From contig JBBMOL010000057.1 of assembly GCA_037954665.1 (NCBI GenBank), forward strand, positions 2,170,001-2,234,000: 64,000 bases of DNA, given 5' to 3'. The position numbers were made by a program, and so were the translations under genes. Under the pieces are notes generated by a model, which was given only the letters and a program-made list of their open reading frames with translations, made no database searches and was not told where the DNA came from. Position 1 is the stretch's first letter. Every line of letters starts with the position of its first letter. This document shows positions 22,651 through 33,503 of this stretch, piece by piece. This DNA is from Laguncularia racemosa. Taxonomy: Eukaryota > Streptophyta > Magnoliopsida > Myrtales > Combretaceae.

Positions 22651-23406
22651 GCCTCAAAAATAAAATAAAATAAATCAACTTAACTTCCATAGTAATGTTG
22701 AATGACTATGATTGTTGCATCAGTTTATGTCTTTTGCGTTCGTTCTTTATTGTGAGAGATTCTAGTTCAATAACAACAATAGAATGACCATGATAATTGT
22801 ATTAGACCTTGTAACATAAATCTGTTCTCCATCATGGGACATTCTTATTGCTAGAGGGCTTTTATTGGTTAACATCTATTAAACAATTCTTGATAAGTTA
22901 AAGATAAGGTTTCTCTACACTCACAAAAACCTTCATGGTCTGTGGACTGTAACTTCGGTATCGTTGCTTATTTTCATAATTATGTATACTTTGTTTTCTC
23001 TCTTCTGCTCATCATTCATATCTTTTTGTACATAGTTTAGATAGTTTGAAATTTAGATTGGGAAATATCTTTTGGATCGCATATTCCTCGATGTTGATTG
23101 TAATTTGAAGTTGGTTGTCACTGTATTGCCTTCGTAAGCTCAAACTGGGTTGCTGAAAGGGGATTGATTTAGCATGGCGATTATTGTCTGTGAAGATGTT
23201 TATAGGATGAAACCTTCCTGAACTCCATTGGGTGTTAGCATCCATGCCTCACCAATCACATGATGCTATGAATCGACAAGTATTTGATGTGGACCTGTTT
23301 TATGCTTTTTAATACATACTTGCCAACGTATGGTTGGTAGCAATACATATGGGTACTCCAAATGAAGATGGAAGAATTTTGTCATTCGTTTAGGGAGAAC
23401 TGCACT
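22651..23406. other. Unassigned part of the captured-gene mosaic
   Basis: About 750 bp between the THIC and FYVE pieces. I see no clear protein match. TTTTGTACATAG at about 23022-23033 resembles an intron 3' end on the plus strand, and a minus-strand frame at 23012-23245 contains SIPFQQPSLSLRRQYSD, a Ser/Arg-rich stretch of transit-peptide flavour. Either could be further captured sequence. Confidence 0.3.
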
Positions 23407-23484
23407 AGAATTTGTGAAGAGGAGAAAGTTCATCACTACTGCCGCAGATGTGGTGGATTGTTCTGCAACAGCTGCAATCTTCAA
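23407..23484 (+). pseudogene. FYVE zinc-finger fragment
   Basis: A short plus-strand block reads RICEEEKVHHYCRRCGGLFC followed by NSC. HH-x-CRRCGGLFCNSC is the core of the FYVE finger, which binds phosphatidylinositol 3-phosphate on endosomes, with the Cys spacing C-x2-C-x4-C-x2-C intact. An extra Tyr interrupts the usual HHCR. Similarity lasts only about 25 residues and ends near 23484; the last Cys pair is missing. The next recognisable piece (PPR) begins about 20 bp away on the other strand. The match is short but highly specific; the parent gene cannot be told. Confidence 0.7.
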
Positions 23485-23502
23485 AGTTTGGGCAACGCAC
23501 TA

Positions 23503-23640
23503 CATGTCACCAGCTCTACAATAGGCACAAAGCATTGTATTCAGCATCACTAAGTCATATTTGTTGTATTTGGTTTCACCATCCCTAGCCAGAAGTTTGG
23601 CCTCTTCTAAAAGTCCACTGCGGTAAAATGCTGATATCAT
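23503..23640 (-). pseudogene. PPR protein fragment (EMB3103/At1g10910-like)
   Basis: A minus-strand open stretch of 46 codons contains MISAFYRSGLLEEAKLLARD, KYDLVMLNTMLCAYCRAGDM, then a stop. This is about one and a third pentatricopeptide repeats with the usual Y-N/T-x-x-I-x-A-x-x-x-x-G and V-x-x-N-x-M-L-x-A-x-C-R-A-G pattern. I recall closest similarity to the chloroplast PPR protein At1g10910 (EMB3103), from memory only. Similarity ends sharply on both sides. Possible further PPR traces at 23285-23345 (minus) are too weak to claim. Confidence 0.75.
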
Positions 23641-24499
23641 GATGCTTGCTTTTTAATGTTTGTCATACAAGCTAGTGATGATAGTGATAAAATATGTAAA
23701 GTTGATGGTGATGATAAGATCCATTCATGCACTTAGGAACAATAGTTCTCACTTAGCAACATGCTATTGAAACCCCTCAATATCATATGATTGAGAGTAA
23801 CAGTTCGACCTAGTCACATCAGTGCTAAGTAACATAAATAAAGATCTCTTCTAAAACTATCACAAACTAACTCGATGATTAAGGAAGATTTTTTTTGGAA
23901 TTGCATGAGCAAGAAAGATACACAAGAGCACCAGCATGTTGATGGCATGTGGCATTTCATATGACAAGTACCTAAGGTCGAAGCTAGAGAGAATATAGAG
24001 GGGACTTCTATATTACGCCTTAGGAATGAAAGGGGGAAACTTTCCCTATCGGATACTCAATTTTTTATTCATAAGCAAGCTATGCTAGGCTGGTGTCCCT
24101 AGGTGAATCACATCATGGGAAATCTAAGATATGTGGATACTATGGAGACTGTAGAAATCTACTATCCTATAATGATTTCCTCCTGTTTTGGGTTTCCTCG
24201 ACCAAACGAAACAAATTTTTGGCAAAGTATTATGCCTCTTTGGAGTATACAAACACACACTTTTGTAACCTCTTGGGGTGAGATCACTCCTTGGAAGACA
24301 TGTGCACACTCCTTCACTTTCATGATTTTGGATTAACGGACATTGTGGCCACTAACGTCACTGAGGAAGATGAAGTCATATCAGCCTTAGAAGCAACGAT
24401 GGCGATGGCCATCGATAGTCGTAAGAAATCTACTTTCTCTGTATGGATTAAATACTTTTTCGAGCAAAACAATTTAGATGACTCAAATGATCAATACAA

Positions 24500-24592
24500 G
24501 TAAGTTTTCCTAGTCCCACATGTAATGACTTCCCCTTTTTATCATATAAGGTTCAGTTTAATTAACTTGCTTAGCATTTTTGTTGTTCTTAG
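24500..24592 (+). other. Spliceosomal intron 1 of the PMD ORF
   Basis: The donor GTAAGT and acceptor TTCTTAG|G bound 93 bp that are AT-rich (TTTTTATC, TTTAATTAAC). Removing them joins NDQY-K to FKLEAFLVCW in frame, as expected for the domain. Confidence 0.65.
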
Positions 24593-25602
24593 GTTCAAGC
24601 TTGAGGCCTTCCTAGTATGTTGGTATCTTTGTATGTATTTCCTGGTGGTCTAACCGATGGTGTCAATCATCGGTTCTTTCATTTGGCCATTCGTATGGCA
24701 CGTAGCACGTGTTTTGCTTTGGGATTATCTTACCTTAGGTCTTTGTATCGATGTCTAGACTTGTATCACGAGGCTTTAGTTCGATCAAAGGGGTGTTACA
24801 CCATACTGTCACATGTCAATGTGGTGTTTTTGCAAGTGTTCTTCATCGAGTGGTTTAGAAGACACTTTAGTTTTCCTTCAAATAGACCTAGTCTTATCGA
24901 ACCCCGAGCCTTCGCTTGGATTGATAGAAGGCCTTTAAGTTGCTATTCCATATGATATATGACAAGAAGGAGGTGAATTTTCAACCTTACACAGGCAAAT
25001 TAGCCAGTTATTTGTGGTTTCTAAAGTTCTATCCCAAAAGATAAAAGGATATGGTGAACCTTCTTAGGGCTTACGAGAGACTTAATACTAGTGAAGTGGG
25101 ATTTATCTTATGGTGTTCGCTTGGAGGTCTTCATTCTCTTCATGATTGGAAAGACTCCTTTGGCTGTTTTTGGGAGTGTAAAGTCATGCTATATTCATCT
25201 CATAGAGTAGGTCGACAGTTTGGATTCGACCAAGGAAGTCATCGGACCATCCACATAAAGGAGGATTTTAACACGTGTTAACAATCACTAAATCCTGCAG
25301 ATTTTAGAGATATTCATCCAAATACGAGGCAATTATATTTCCCTTCTCCATCATGTTCTAGACTTGCCTCTGTTAGGTGTTTGACATATTAGACTAATTT
25401 CTTAAATGATTTTAAGAAGTACGTGAATACGTCTATTGAGGAAGAGCTACTCGAGGATCCTATCTTTAAATATGACTTTCAATTTCATCTTCCTAATGAA
25501 AAGGTAAAGTCATCTACTAATGCGAAGAATAAGGCATCGATTAGTCATCCTACTCCATCTTCATTGATTATGAGGCAAGTAAAGCAATCGTGTGTTCAGG
25601 AG

Positions 25603-25690
25603 GTATTACCTTTATTTATACATATCTTATTTCTTTAACTTTCAACTATTACTATTTACTCATGTTAATTTTTTTTTTCTTTTATTGCAG
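25603..25690 (+). other. Spliceosomal intron 2 of the PMD ORF
   Basis: The donor GTATTA and acceptor TTTTATTGCAG, with a long T-rich stretch before the acceptor, bound 88 bp. Splicing joins QSCVQE to DKRDHV in frame and skips the T-rich block. Confidence 0.65.
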
Positions 25691-26660
25691 GACAAGAGAG
25701 ATCATGTTACTACCGATCCCCCCATTGGCCCTTTGAAATCGACTCCTTCTAGTATTGCGCCATTCCCTAGTTATTACGGTGTTGGGAAGGAGCTTCAAAT
25801 TAGGGATCGTCCAACTATCATTGATGTTGCAAATGAAGAAGATGATAACAAAATGGTTGATTTGGAGGATACACTTGAGCACAGTATAGATAGCGGTAAA
25901 AGTACTTTAGTGCATGTTGGTGATAGGGAAATTGAGCCCTCATCGAGTAATAATGTTGAGTCAAATGCTACCATTCATATGGATGGCATTGGTAACAATG
26001 AGATTGGACACTTCGATGAACATGACATTCAGGCCTATACGAATGTCTTGAAAAAGGCAGGACTCTTTGATAATCAAACAGATAGGACTGAATGAAACTT
26101 CAATTAGAATTGCTATGTGCCATGACACATTTGCTCTTTGCAATGAGGTCACTTCACCTGTGACTCTTCCTAGCATCATCCCTCCCCCAGTTATTGAAGT
26201 GCCAAGATAGATTGAAGAAGGCTCCTTGAGTGTATTGCAAGTAGCTACATTTCACGAGTTCGTGATTCATTCATAGCTCCTGCCTTCGCTAAAGCACTTG
26301 TACGAATTAGAGGGGGAATTCTAGTATGAAGCAATTTGCTAGGGTTTCAAATTGAGTACCACTATAGTATCTATGTTTAGGCAAACTATGTCTCTTCTAA
26401 ATAGACATTGCAGTTCATTATCTGAAAAGGAACTGAAACTCATCATTGAGAGTGTTGAAGGAGCACGAGCCCCGAAATTCAATGTTGGTAGCATAAAGCT
26501 TATCACAATCGAGGCAAGGAAAGTTTTAGGTTACCTAGACTTAATGGAACAGCATAAGATAATCATAGAGGAACTTGCAAAGATTGATCTCAAGATAGAG
26601 GCAAATTTAGCTGGTTTGGATATTAATTCCTTAGTCAGATTTGTTGTAGGTTCTTGATTG

Positions 26661-27240
26661 GGCATTACCCCTTTTATGTTTTTTTTTTTTTTCATATGTG
26701 ATATGTAAACTCATTTGATGAATGATGATTTTTTCCTTGATTTAAAGGCTATCTTCATGTCTTTAAGGATTTTTTTTTATCTTATATTGATAAATGATAT
26801 GTTGTTCATAATGCGCTTAATAGTAGCTGCACTTACATAAGTAACATGATAGGGGATGAGTCAATAACACGTCTCTCAACTTTTTAGAGGAAATTGATAA
26901 GGGTGTATTACCCACTACTTAACAAGTCACTTGTAGAATTACTAGAAAGTACATTAACCAGCAAAATCATCACATTTATTGAGGGTGTTATGTTATGCGC
27001 TTAGGATGTAATATTTTCACCAATTCAGCATGGCATAACATGCAAGACATTGCACATTTAGGAGATTAATCTACTATCAAACTGCAGCAATATAATGTGT
27101 ATAATGTCCGTTAAGGAATTAAATTTCTATCCTTACAACAACCAATGAAATCTTTGATACAAGAAGTTGGAAGCAAGTTCTCATGACTTGAGATGGATTT
27201 TCATTGATCTTACTTCTCATGTTCATTCAACAAATTATAA
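26661..27240. other. Spacer between PMD ORF and integrase
   Basis: The two opposing coding remnants end tail to tail around this AT-rich stretch, which contains a T14-type run near 26680. No gene seen. Confidence 0.4.
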
Positions 27241-28440
27241 ATGAAAATTTTTAATGTACTGGAAATTGATAGGAGCTATAATAGCATCTATCTTTAGATT
27301 ATAGAGCTTACAGTAACCACTATCATGAACTTCTTCAACGATAAAACATCATTCCCATTTGGGAGTAAACTTTGGCACTAGAATACCTCGATGCACTGAT
27401 CTACTACTCGAAGTACAATGTCACCCTTTTGAAATGATCTTCTCTTCACCAGATTATAAGCTAGATCTAGTTTCTGCTGGTAATGAATTAGTTTATATTT
27501 AGCAATGTCTTCGTGTCTCCTCCAAAGCTTCTAAATCCAACATACGTATGGTGCCTAGTTTAAGCTCAACATTGATGGCTAAACACATGGATGGAATCAA
27601 GACTTCCACCAAGACTATTACTTTGGTGCCATATACTAAGAGAAAGGCGAAGCTTAAGTTAGCTTTCGCTTTGATGTTTGTATGCCCAAAGTGCTAATGA
27701 CAATTTATCGTGCCATTCTTTATGGTTATCATGAACCATACGACTTAACACCTTCAACAAACTCTTGTTGGTGGCCTTGCCTAATCTTTGCTTTTTAGAT
27801 AGTAAGGCATAGACTTAACATGATTTATACCATAGGAAACCATCAATTGTCGTACATGAGTATTGACAAAAGAGTACCATTATTGGATAAGATGTGCTTC
27901 GAAATGCCAAATCTACATATAATGTTCTCCTTCATGAAATTTGGGATTGCTGATCCCATAGCCTTTTTCAAGGGGGCAGATTCCACCCATTTCGTAAAAC
28001 ATTCAGTTCATGCCAAAATCTAAATATGCCCTCTTGATGGCGGATGAATTAGGCCAATCAAGTCAAATGCCCATGTATGGAAGGGTTGTGGTGTCGTCAC
28101 ACTATAGAGTGTAACTGTAGGAGCATGAATGGCGTTGCCATGCTATTGACAAACACGATATCTTTTAACAAATTTGAAAGCATCAACTTCCATATTGGCC
28201 AATAATAACCTATATTAAGCAAGTGATAATACAATTTTCTTCCTCCTTGATGCTCTCCACATTCTCCAGCATGCACTTCAGTCAATATCGCTTCTATTTT
28301 AGGAGGTGCAATGCATCTAAGAGGCTTTCCCATAAACAAGACCCTATATGGTTCATCCTCATGCATAAGATATTTTTTTGCCTTTGTTTTTAGAAGCCTT
28401 GCATCCGCACTATCAGTGAGTAGTGTATTGTTCTTCAAAT
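27240..28440 (-). pseudogene. Integrase of Tat-like element
   Basis: Minus-strand blocks give a full but broken Ty3/gypsy integrase. The zinc-binding domain shows LTEVHAGECGEHQGGRKLYY (the usual H-x-x-x-x-C-G-x-H). The core shows FTKWVESAPLKKA and FMKENIICRFGISKHILSNN; the second catalytic Asp of the usual SDNG is Asn. EWHDKLSLALWAY follows with the expected Y-R-T/V-Y-G region. The C-terminal end includes LVPKFTPKWE near 27350. Several stops and shifts interrupt the frame. It is followed by 7.5 kb before the 3' LTR, far more than a typical gypsy element. Confidence 0.82.
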
Positions 28441-28879
28441 AGTCGATGTATGGACGCTGCCAATCACTTGCGCTACCACAAAGTTACATTCCTTCTCATT
28501 AGGTAACTCATAGCACTTGGGGCAATTTACTTGTACTTAGAATGCATCCTTGGACATCAATGGCCAATAGTATCCTGCACATTAAATGTGGTGGTACAAT
28601 GGTGGCCCCTCTTCTCCACACTAAATCTTGTGGTATTTGTTCAATTTCAAGCGAACTTCTTTTATTCCAATGCAACAGGACAAAACACCCTCTAGTACTT
28701 TGTAATATAATGCTCCATTGACTTTAATGAAGTTCTTTTATGTCAAAACAAAAGCTGCACCTGGGTGCACTAGCTACTCCTTTAGTGATATACACCAATC
28801 GTCATGTGCTTCTTCATCAACAAGATCCAATGCAGTACATGGCATAGATTTCTTAAGTAGTCAAATATCCAAAGCATTA

Positions 28880-29330
28880 GTCGCATCTCGGATTATTACT
28901 TTTGAAGCTAATGTAGCTAGAGCATCTACATATCTATTGGTGGATTGAGTTGTATGCTTATAGCATACTAACTGAAATTTTGCCACTAAAGCTTGCACCA
29001 CAACCCTATAGGGTGCTAGTGCAGGTTCTTTGAGTCCAAACTCACCACTAGCTTACTTAATGATCAAATTAGAGTCGCTACGAATGCATAGTTAACTTGC
29101 TCTTACCTCTTAAGCAGATATCAATCCTAGCAACAAGGCTTCATATCCAGCCTCATTATTGGTGCAATAAAAATAAAGTTTGAATGCCAATGGTATTTCT
29201 TTACTGTCAGGTGAGGTTAACACAATTCCTCCCCACCCCCCCATCCCTTACTTCCTGCAGAGCCATCAAATTGAAGTGACCACTCTCCTTCCTGTTCGAT
29301 CATGAAAGAATCTTCATGAAACTCTATTGG
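28880..29330 (-). pseudogene. Second (additional) RNase H domain, Tat lineage type
   Basis: The minus strand reads IRSDSNLIIK, then a stop, then ASGEFGLKEPALAPYRVVV, VAKFQLVCYKHTTQSTNRYV and DALATLASKV. This is the plant archaeal-like RNase H pattern (GDS-x-LII-x-Q, then N-x-x-ADALA-x-LAS) that Tat/Ogre elements carry in addition to the one after RT. It lies between the first RNase H and the integrase, the place known for Tat elements. The final Asp block has NRYVDAL instead of N-x-x-ADAL. Broken by stops. Confidence 0.75.
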
Positions 29331-29539
29331 GATAGTATACACAATAAAGCTTCTACGTGCATCTAGGAAGTGTGCTAACAAATCGGCTAGAGCTTGTCAC
29401 TTGATGGCCTTGAGGGAGTGAACTATGATGTCAAACTCTCCAAGGAGGAGTAACCATTTAGCAACTCAACCTAATAAGGCTAGTCAAGACAATAAATACT
29501 TGATGGGATCTAAATATGTGATGAGATCGACCTTATGTG

Positions 29540-29880
29540 CTAAGAAATAGTGTCATAATTTTTGCGAGATAGATACTAGAGCAAGACAGTGCTTTTCATA
29601 GGCTGAATAATTGACCTCACTCCCTTGAAGAGTTCGACTCAAGTAGTAAATTGGCCTTTCTTGCTCATCTATTTCCTGTGTGAGTAAAGCTACAATTGAT
29701 TTGTCGATCGAGGTAAGGTATAAGATCAATGGTAATCCCTTTACTGACATTATCATAGTTTGAGGAAAAGTCAAGATCTCTTTAATCTTTTCAATTGTTC
29801 TCTTATGTATTTCCTTCCACTTAAACAAGACCCCTGTCTTCATAAGTTGATGTAGAGGCTATGAAAATGAAATCTCTACC
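29540..29880 (-). pseudogene. RT-linked RNase H of Tat-like element
   Basis: Minus-strand frame with VLFKWKEIHKRTIEKIKEIL, LPLILYLTSIDKSIVALLTQ, ERPIYYLSRTLQGSEVNYS and YEKHCLALVSISQKL. These are the conserved blocks of the RT/RNase H connection in gypsy pol (FEWT-x-E-C-x-x-AF, LYL-x-x-S-x-x-A, IYYLSRTL-x-G-x-E-x-x-Y-x-x-x-EK). The upstream part, about 29840-29960, reads LKAFMGKVSYIKRFIPAL, the RT thumb block. Confidence 0.85.
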
Positions 29881-30640
29881 AATGCTGGAATGAATCTCTT
29901 AATGTAGGAAACTTTTCCCATGAAAGCTTTCAACTCCTTTAGGGTAACAGGGGATGACATAGATAGTATAGCTTGGATTTTTGCCGAATCCACACAATTC
30001 CCTTCCTATGGACTATAAATTCCAAAAACTTCCCTGAAGCTACATCAAAAACATACTTTCGAGGATTCATGTGGAGTTTATACAGTCGACATTACTCAAA
30101 AACCTTTTGCAGATGTACCAAATGATCAGGTGCTCTCCTTAACTTGATGACTATATCATTGACATAATCTTCCATAAAGTCATGCATCATGTCATGAAAT
30201 ATGGCAATCATAGCTTTTTGATAGGTTGCCCCTACATTTTTTTGTCCAAAAAGCATGACAGTGTAATAAAAATTTCCTACTGACGTTTTGAATGTAGTAC
30301 ACTCAGCATCCTCGATAGCCATCTTGATTTGATTATAGCCACTAAAACCATTCATGAATGAAAATAGTTCGTGTCTTGTCGTTGCATCAACTAATGTGTC
30401 AATATTCAATAAAGGAAAGTCATCCTTTGGGCAAACCTTGTTTAAATCACGAAAAATCGATATAGATACGTATTTGGCCATTCTTCTTCTTCACTAGTAC
30501 AATATTAGCTAACCACTCATGATGTTCAATCTCATGCTTGATTAGATAACCACTTTGATACGAAATTACCATAGAGTAACTTTTCAATATCATGTTTAAT
30601 TTGAATTTCGATCTCAGGACCTATGTTTGCTTCAAATGCA
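29880..30640 (-). pseudogene. Reverse transcriptase of Tat-like element, active site lost
   Basis: Minus-strand RT blocks: FRDLNKVCPKDDFPLLNID, LFSFMNGFSGYNQIKMAIED, TFKTSVGNFYYTVMLFGQKN, GATYQKAMIAIFHDMMHDF, MEDYVNDIVIKLRR. In working relatives these read FMDGFSGYNQI and YVDDIV; here both first Asp residues are Asn, each explained by one G-to-A change on the coding strand. The enzyme is therefore dead even without the stops. The upstream end is cut by frameshifts near 30480-30640. Confidence 0.87.
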
Positions 30641-31239
30641 TAACTCTTGGGTGACATTTAACCTATGTACCACTAAACTAAGATCAAGCCTTATCATTTC
30701 TTCATACGTCCATGTAAACACATCTCAATATTCCCTTAATAACTCTGTAAGGGGAGTCTTTATCTCATGTAACAAGCCCTTGCTAATGAAGATTGGCCTC
30801 AATGACTCTTTAGGCTACGTTAAATCCAATTCTTCTATCTCCTTGACTTGAGCTTTTATTTGATCACGTGCTTGATGTGGGGCAGGTTGGACATCTTAGA
30901 GTGGTATGGGATCTGATGAGTATAAGCATTCCTCATCAAATCCCTGTGATTGTCACAAGCGGTACACTGTTTGCCCGTCATTCCTAACATAACTTTCAAT
31001 TTTGGTTAGCTTCTTGTTTTTCTTTCTTCCTCCATGACATCCACGCATTTTCCTCTTCTTTTTTCAGCCTTCTTAAACCTTGTCCCATGTGGGTAATGGA
31101 ATACTAGTAGGTCATGTAATGGTTGTCTCTCCTTCTTTAGCAAACTCATTAAAGAAGGTCGACTCTATGAAATACGATTCATCATTCTCGAAGGGATTCT
31201 TAGTAGCAAAGATAAACACATCATTTCCCTTCCAATGGC

Positions 31240-31660
31240 CCTTGATACATTAATGTAATGTCAAATGAATCAAATTGTGATCATGTAGCCATTTTCTTCC
31301 CACAAGCAAGTGGTAAGATATAGGCGCATCAATAACATGGAAAGTCACTGAATTGTGTATAAGACCAACCTTGAGGTTTACATTAATTGATCCTAGTGTC
31401 TTTGTAGGAGAATGATTGAAGCCATTCACCAAGATGGGTTGTCTTATAAGCTTTCGAATATTGATTCCAACGGCTCTAAAGGTGGACATTAGCATGATGT
31501 TTAAAGAAAAACCAACATCAGTAAATATCCTCTTCACTGGATAGCTATTAAGCGCTCCTTTAACATATAAAGGACAGTTGTGATTTGAACATTTGACACA
31601 CATATCAGCTTCAATGAATAAAATTTCATTTTCATGGGCATGAGCCATTCTTTTCACAAG
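31240..31660 (-). pseudogene. Aspartic protease of Tat-like element
   Basis: Minus-strand frame of about 135 codons: VKRIFTDVGFSLNIM (usual form V-D-G-G-S-S-L-N-I-M; here DVG replaces the D-G/S-G loop), LIHNSVTFHVIDAPISYHLL, VGRKWLHDHNLIHLTLH (usual LLGRPWLH-x-H-x-x-V-x-STLHQ). The N-terminal part has Cys and His residues (CVKCSNHNCPLYVKG). One of the longest unbroken stretches in the element. Confidence 0.85.
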
Positions 31661-31825
31661 TTACGCCGCACTACATTCTGCATATTGATCTTTTGAGATC
31701 TGCGTGAGTGTAGTTGCTATTGCAAGCCTTACCCTCTTATCAAACCTAAGAAGGTTGAAGAAATTTCTAAAACTTGATGTCTTCATGAGTGCTGCAATAG
31801 CAAGAGGGCACTCATCTTCCTCAAC

Positions 31826-33060
31826 TTAAGTTTGCTTTCCCTTTTTCTTATTTGCCTCAGCAAATGGTTCCTCATTTACTTCAACAGTAGTAAGCTCATA
31901 AGTGATGGCATTCACCGCTCCCCGCTGATTGTTATAGGTTGGAGGAGGATTGTTACGAATATTGTTATCTTCAATAATGGGCTCCCCAATTTGTACTCTC
32001 TCATTAATATTTTCTTTAAAGTAAAACAATCTTTGGTAGAATGACCCACGATTCTATGAAATCTGTAAAACTTCGGGTCATTCCTTTCTTTAGGAGTAAA
32101 AAGGCATTTAACCGTCAAGAGCTTAATATTTCCATCCTTGAGCCATATATCAAGCATCATATGTACCTTACCCATCGAGCACGGGTACACGGAACTTTCA
32201 AGCTTGGACTTCTCCACTCTAGGTTTCTTTCCTGCCTTAGGCTCCTCCCCTTGAATGGAATTCACATATGAGCCACATTTATTGAACCTTGTATGTTTGC
32301 CCCTTTGCCTCACAACCGAGTTATTAGTTCATCACGCATTTTTGACTAATGATGTGAACAAAACCAACGATAGATTCTCTAAGTGAATGGCATACTCAGT
32401 GAACATCCCCTGTATGCAAATCTTTACCAATTCTCTCTCATCATAAATATCTTAGATATCAAGGGAGCACTCCCTAAACCTCTCAATATTGTCCATAAGG
32501 TCTTCTCTCGGCTTTTGGTGGATCATTCCCATGTCAGTGAAGGTCACCCTTTCTTTAGTCGAGAAACTTTTTTTGAGAAACATCTTACACATGTTCCCTC
32601 ACGAGTCTACCGACTTTGGAGGAAGATTGACATACCATGTATATGCCTTCTCAGTGAGAGACTTGGGGAATTCCTTAAGTTTCAAGTCATCATCCAGCCC
32701 ATAGACTTCTAACGTCTCAATGAACTTCAGTAGATGCTCCTTGGTGCTTCCTTTCTTGCCATTAAAGAGCATAAACTTAGGACTTACATAGTCCTTTGGG
32801 TAAGGCTTTGCAGTAATACACTGATGATAGGAGAGCTTCAATTATAGGATCCCTATAACAAGCTTCGCTTGTATTTCTCTCAGGTATGCATCTAAATCCT
32901 CCTTTGTGACAAATGAAACTTTCAAAGTAGGGGCTCCGAGATCTACTGGTGTGACAAAGACAAGGTTAGGGTGATTTAAGTGTTCAACAATAGTAATACG
33001 TAGGGTATTGTGTGAAGATGAAGGGTCCCCAATTTGAATCCCTGCCTCTGTCACTACAGC
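31826..33060 (-). pseudogene. Gag of Tat-like element
   Basis: Minus-strand blocks: MTEAGIQIGDPSSSHN at the start (33054), then PKDYVSPKFMLFNGKKGSTK, EHLLKFIETLEVYGLDDDLK, FPKSLTEKAYTWYVNLPP, the gag core, continued in another frame to near 32400. Further down KFYRFHRIVGHSTKDCF (about 32020-32070) is the Tat-type knuckle, normally KFCRYHR-x-x-GH-x-T-x-DC, with the first Cys changed to Tyr. A Lys/Glu-rich linker follows. Several stops and shifts. Confidence 0.83.
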
Positions 33061-33486
33061 AGTTAGGCGTTATACAAGTACAGGTTCTTGGACTGGTGTT
33101 TGCTCTTCGGTTGCTATTTGGTCATTGATGATAGAAGGGCTACCTTGTTGAGGTGCTTGAGGAGCGCACTGCAATACAACATGTATGGGATTTGGCAAGG
33201 CCACACCTTAATGCGCATTAGTAGTGGCGGCTACAGCAGACATGAATTGAGTCACCATAGTAATGAAAAGGTCCATCTTCCTATTGTTCTCTTAGATCAC
33301 CTGCATAACTTGATTATTATCGGGTGCATTTTCTGGTGCAGTATTCACTTAGTTTACATCACCAACAACAGCAAGTGTGATTTACTTGGTAGTTTCAATA
33401 TTAGTCTCTAATTCTTTATTGTTCCCATTAGTAGAGTCAGGTATCCTTCTCCTTGGAGGTACCATATTATCAACTTCCTCACCTCT

Positions 33487-33503
33487 CTAGTAGAGTCGCC
33501 AAA
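33487..33503 (-). promoter_or_regulatory. Primer-binding site of Tat-like element
   Basis: The minus strand reads TTTGGCGACTCTACTAG four bases inside the LTR end at 33508. TGGCGACTCT is the primer site expected for Tat/Ogre-type elements (an elongator tRNA, reported as Arg for Ogre), distinct from the Met site of the element at 9202-15238. Confidence 0.65.

Larger units (their letters stand above)
23985..26660 (+). pseudogene. Plant mobile domain (PMD / aminotransferase-like) ORF, antisense to the host retroelement
   Basis: On the plus strand, opposite to gag-pol, runs a decayed transposon-type PMD gene. Blocks in order: TSILRLRNERGKLSLSDTQF; SWGEITP (24270s) followed, after a one-base shift, by LEDMCTLLHFHDFGLTDI; an intron 24500-24592 (donor GTAAGT, acceptor TTCTTAG); FKLEAFLVCW; DGVNHRFFHLAIRMARSTCF; LYRCLDLYHEALVRSKG; RQFGFDQGSHRTIHIKEDF; DPIFKYDFQFHLPNEK; a second intron 25603-25690 (GTATTA to ATTGCAG); then an acidic, Ser/Asp-rich segment to a stop at 26095. 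A further frame at 26352-26657 may be its C-terminal helical part. The WGE-x-T-x-T-LED core and FPLA-type motif are PMD hallmarks. Several stops and frameshifts make it non-functional. PMD ORFs are known passengers of Tat-lineage gypsy elements and MULEs and are related to the plant MAIN/MAIL proteins. Confidence 0.82.
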
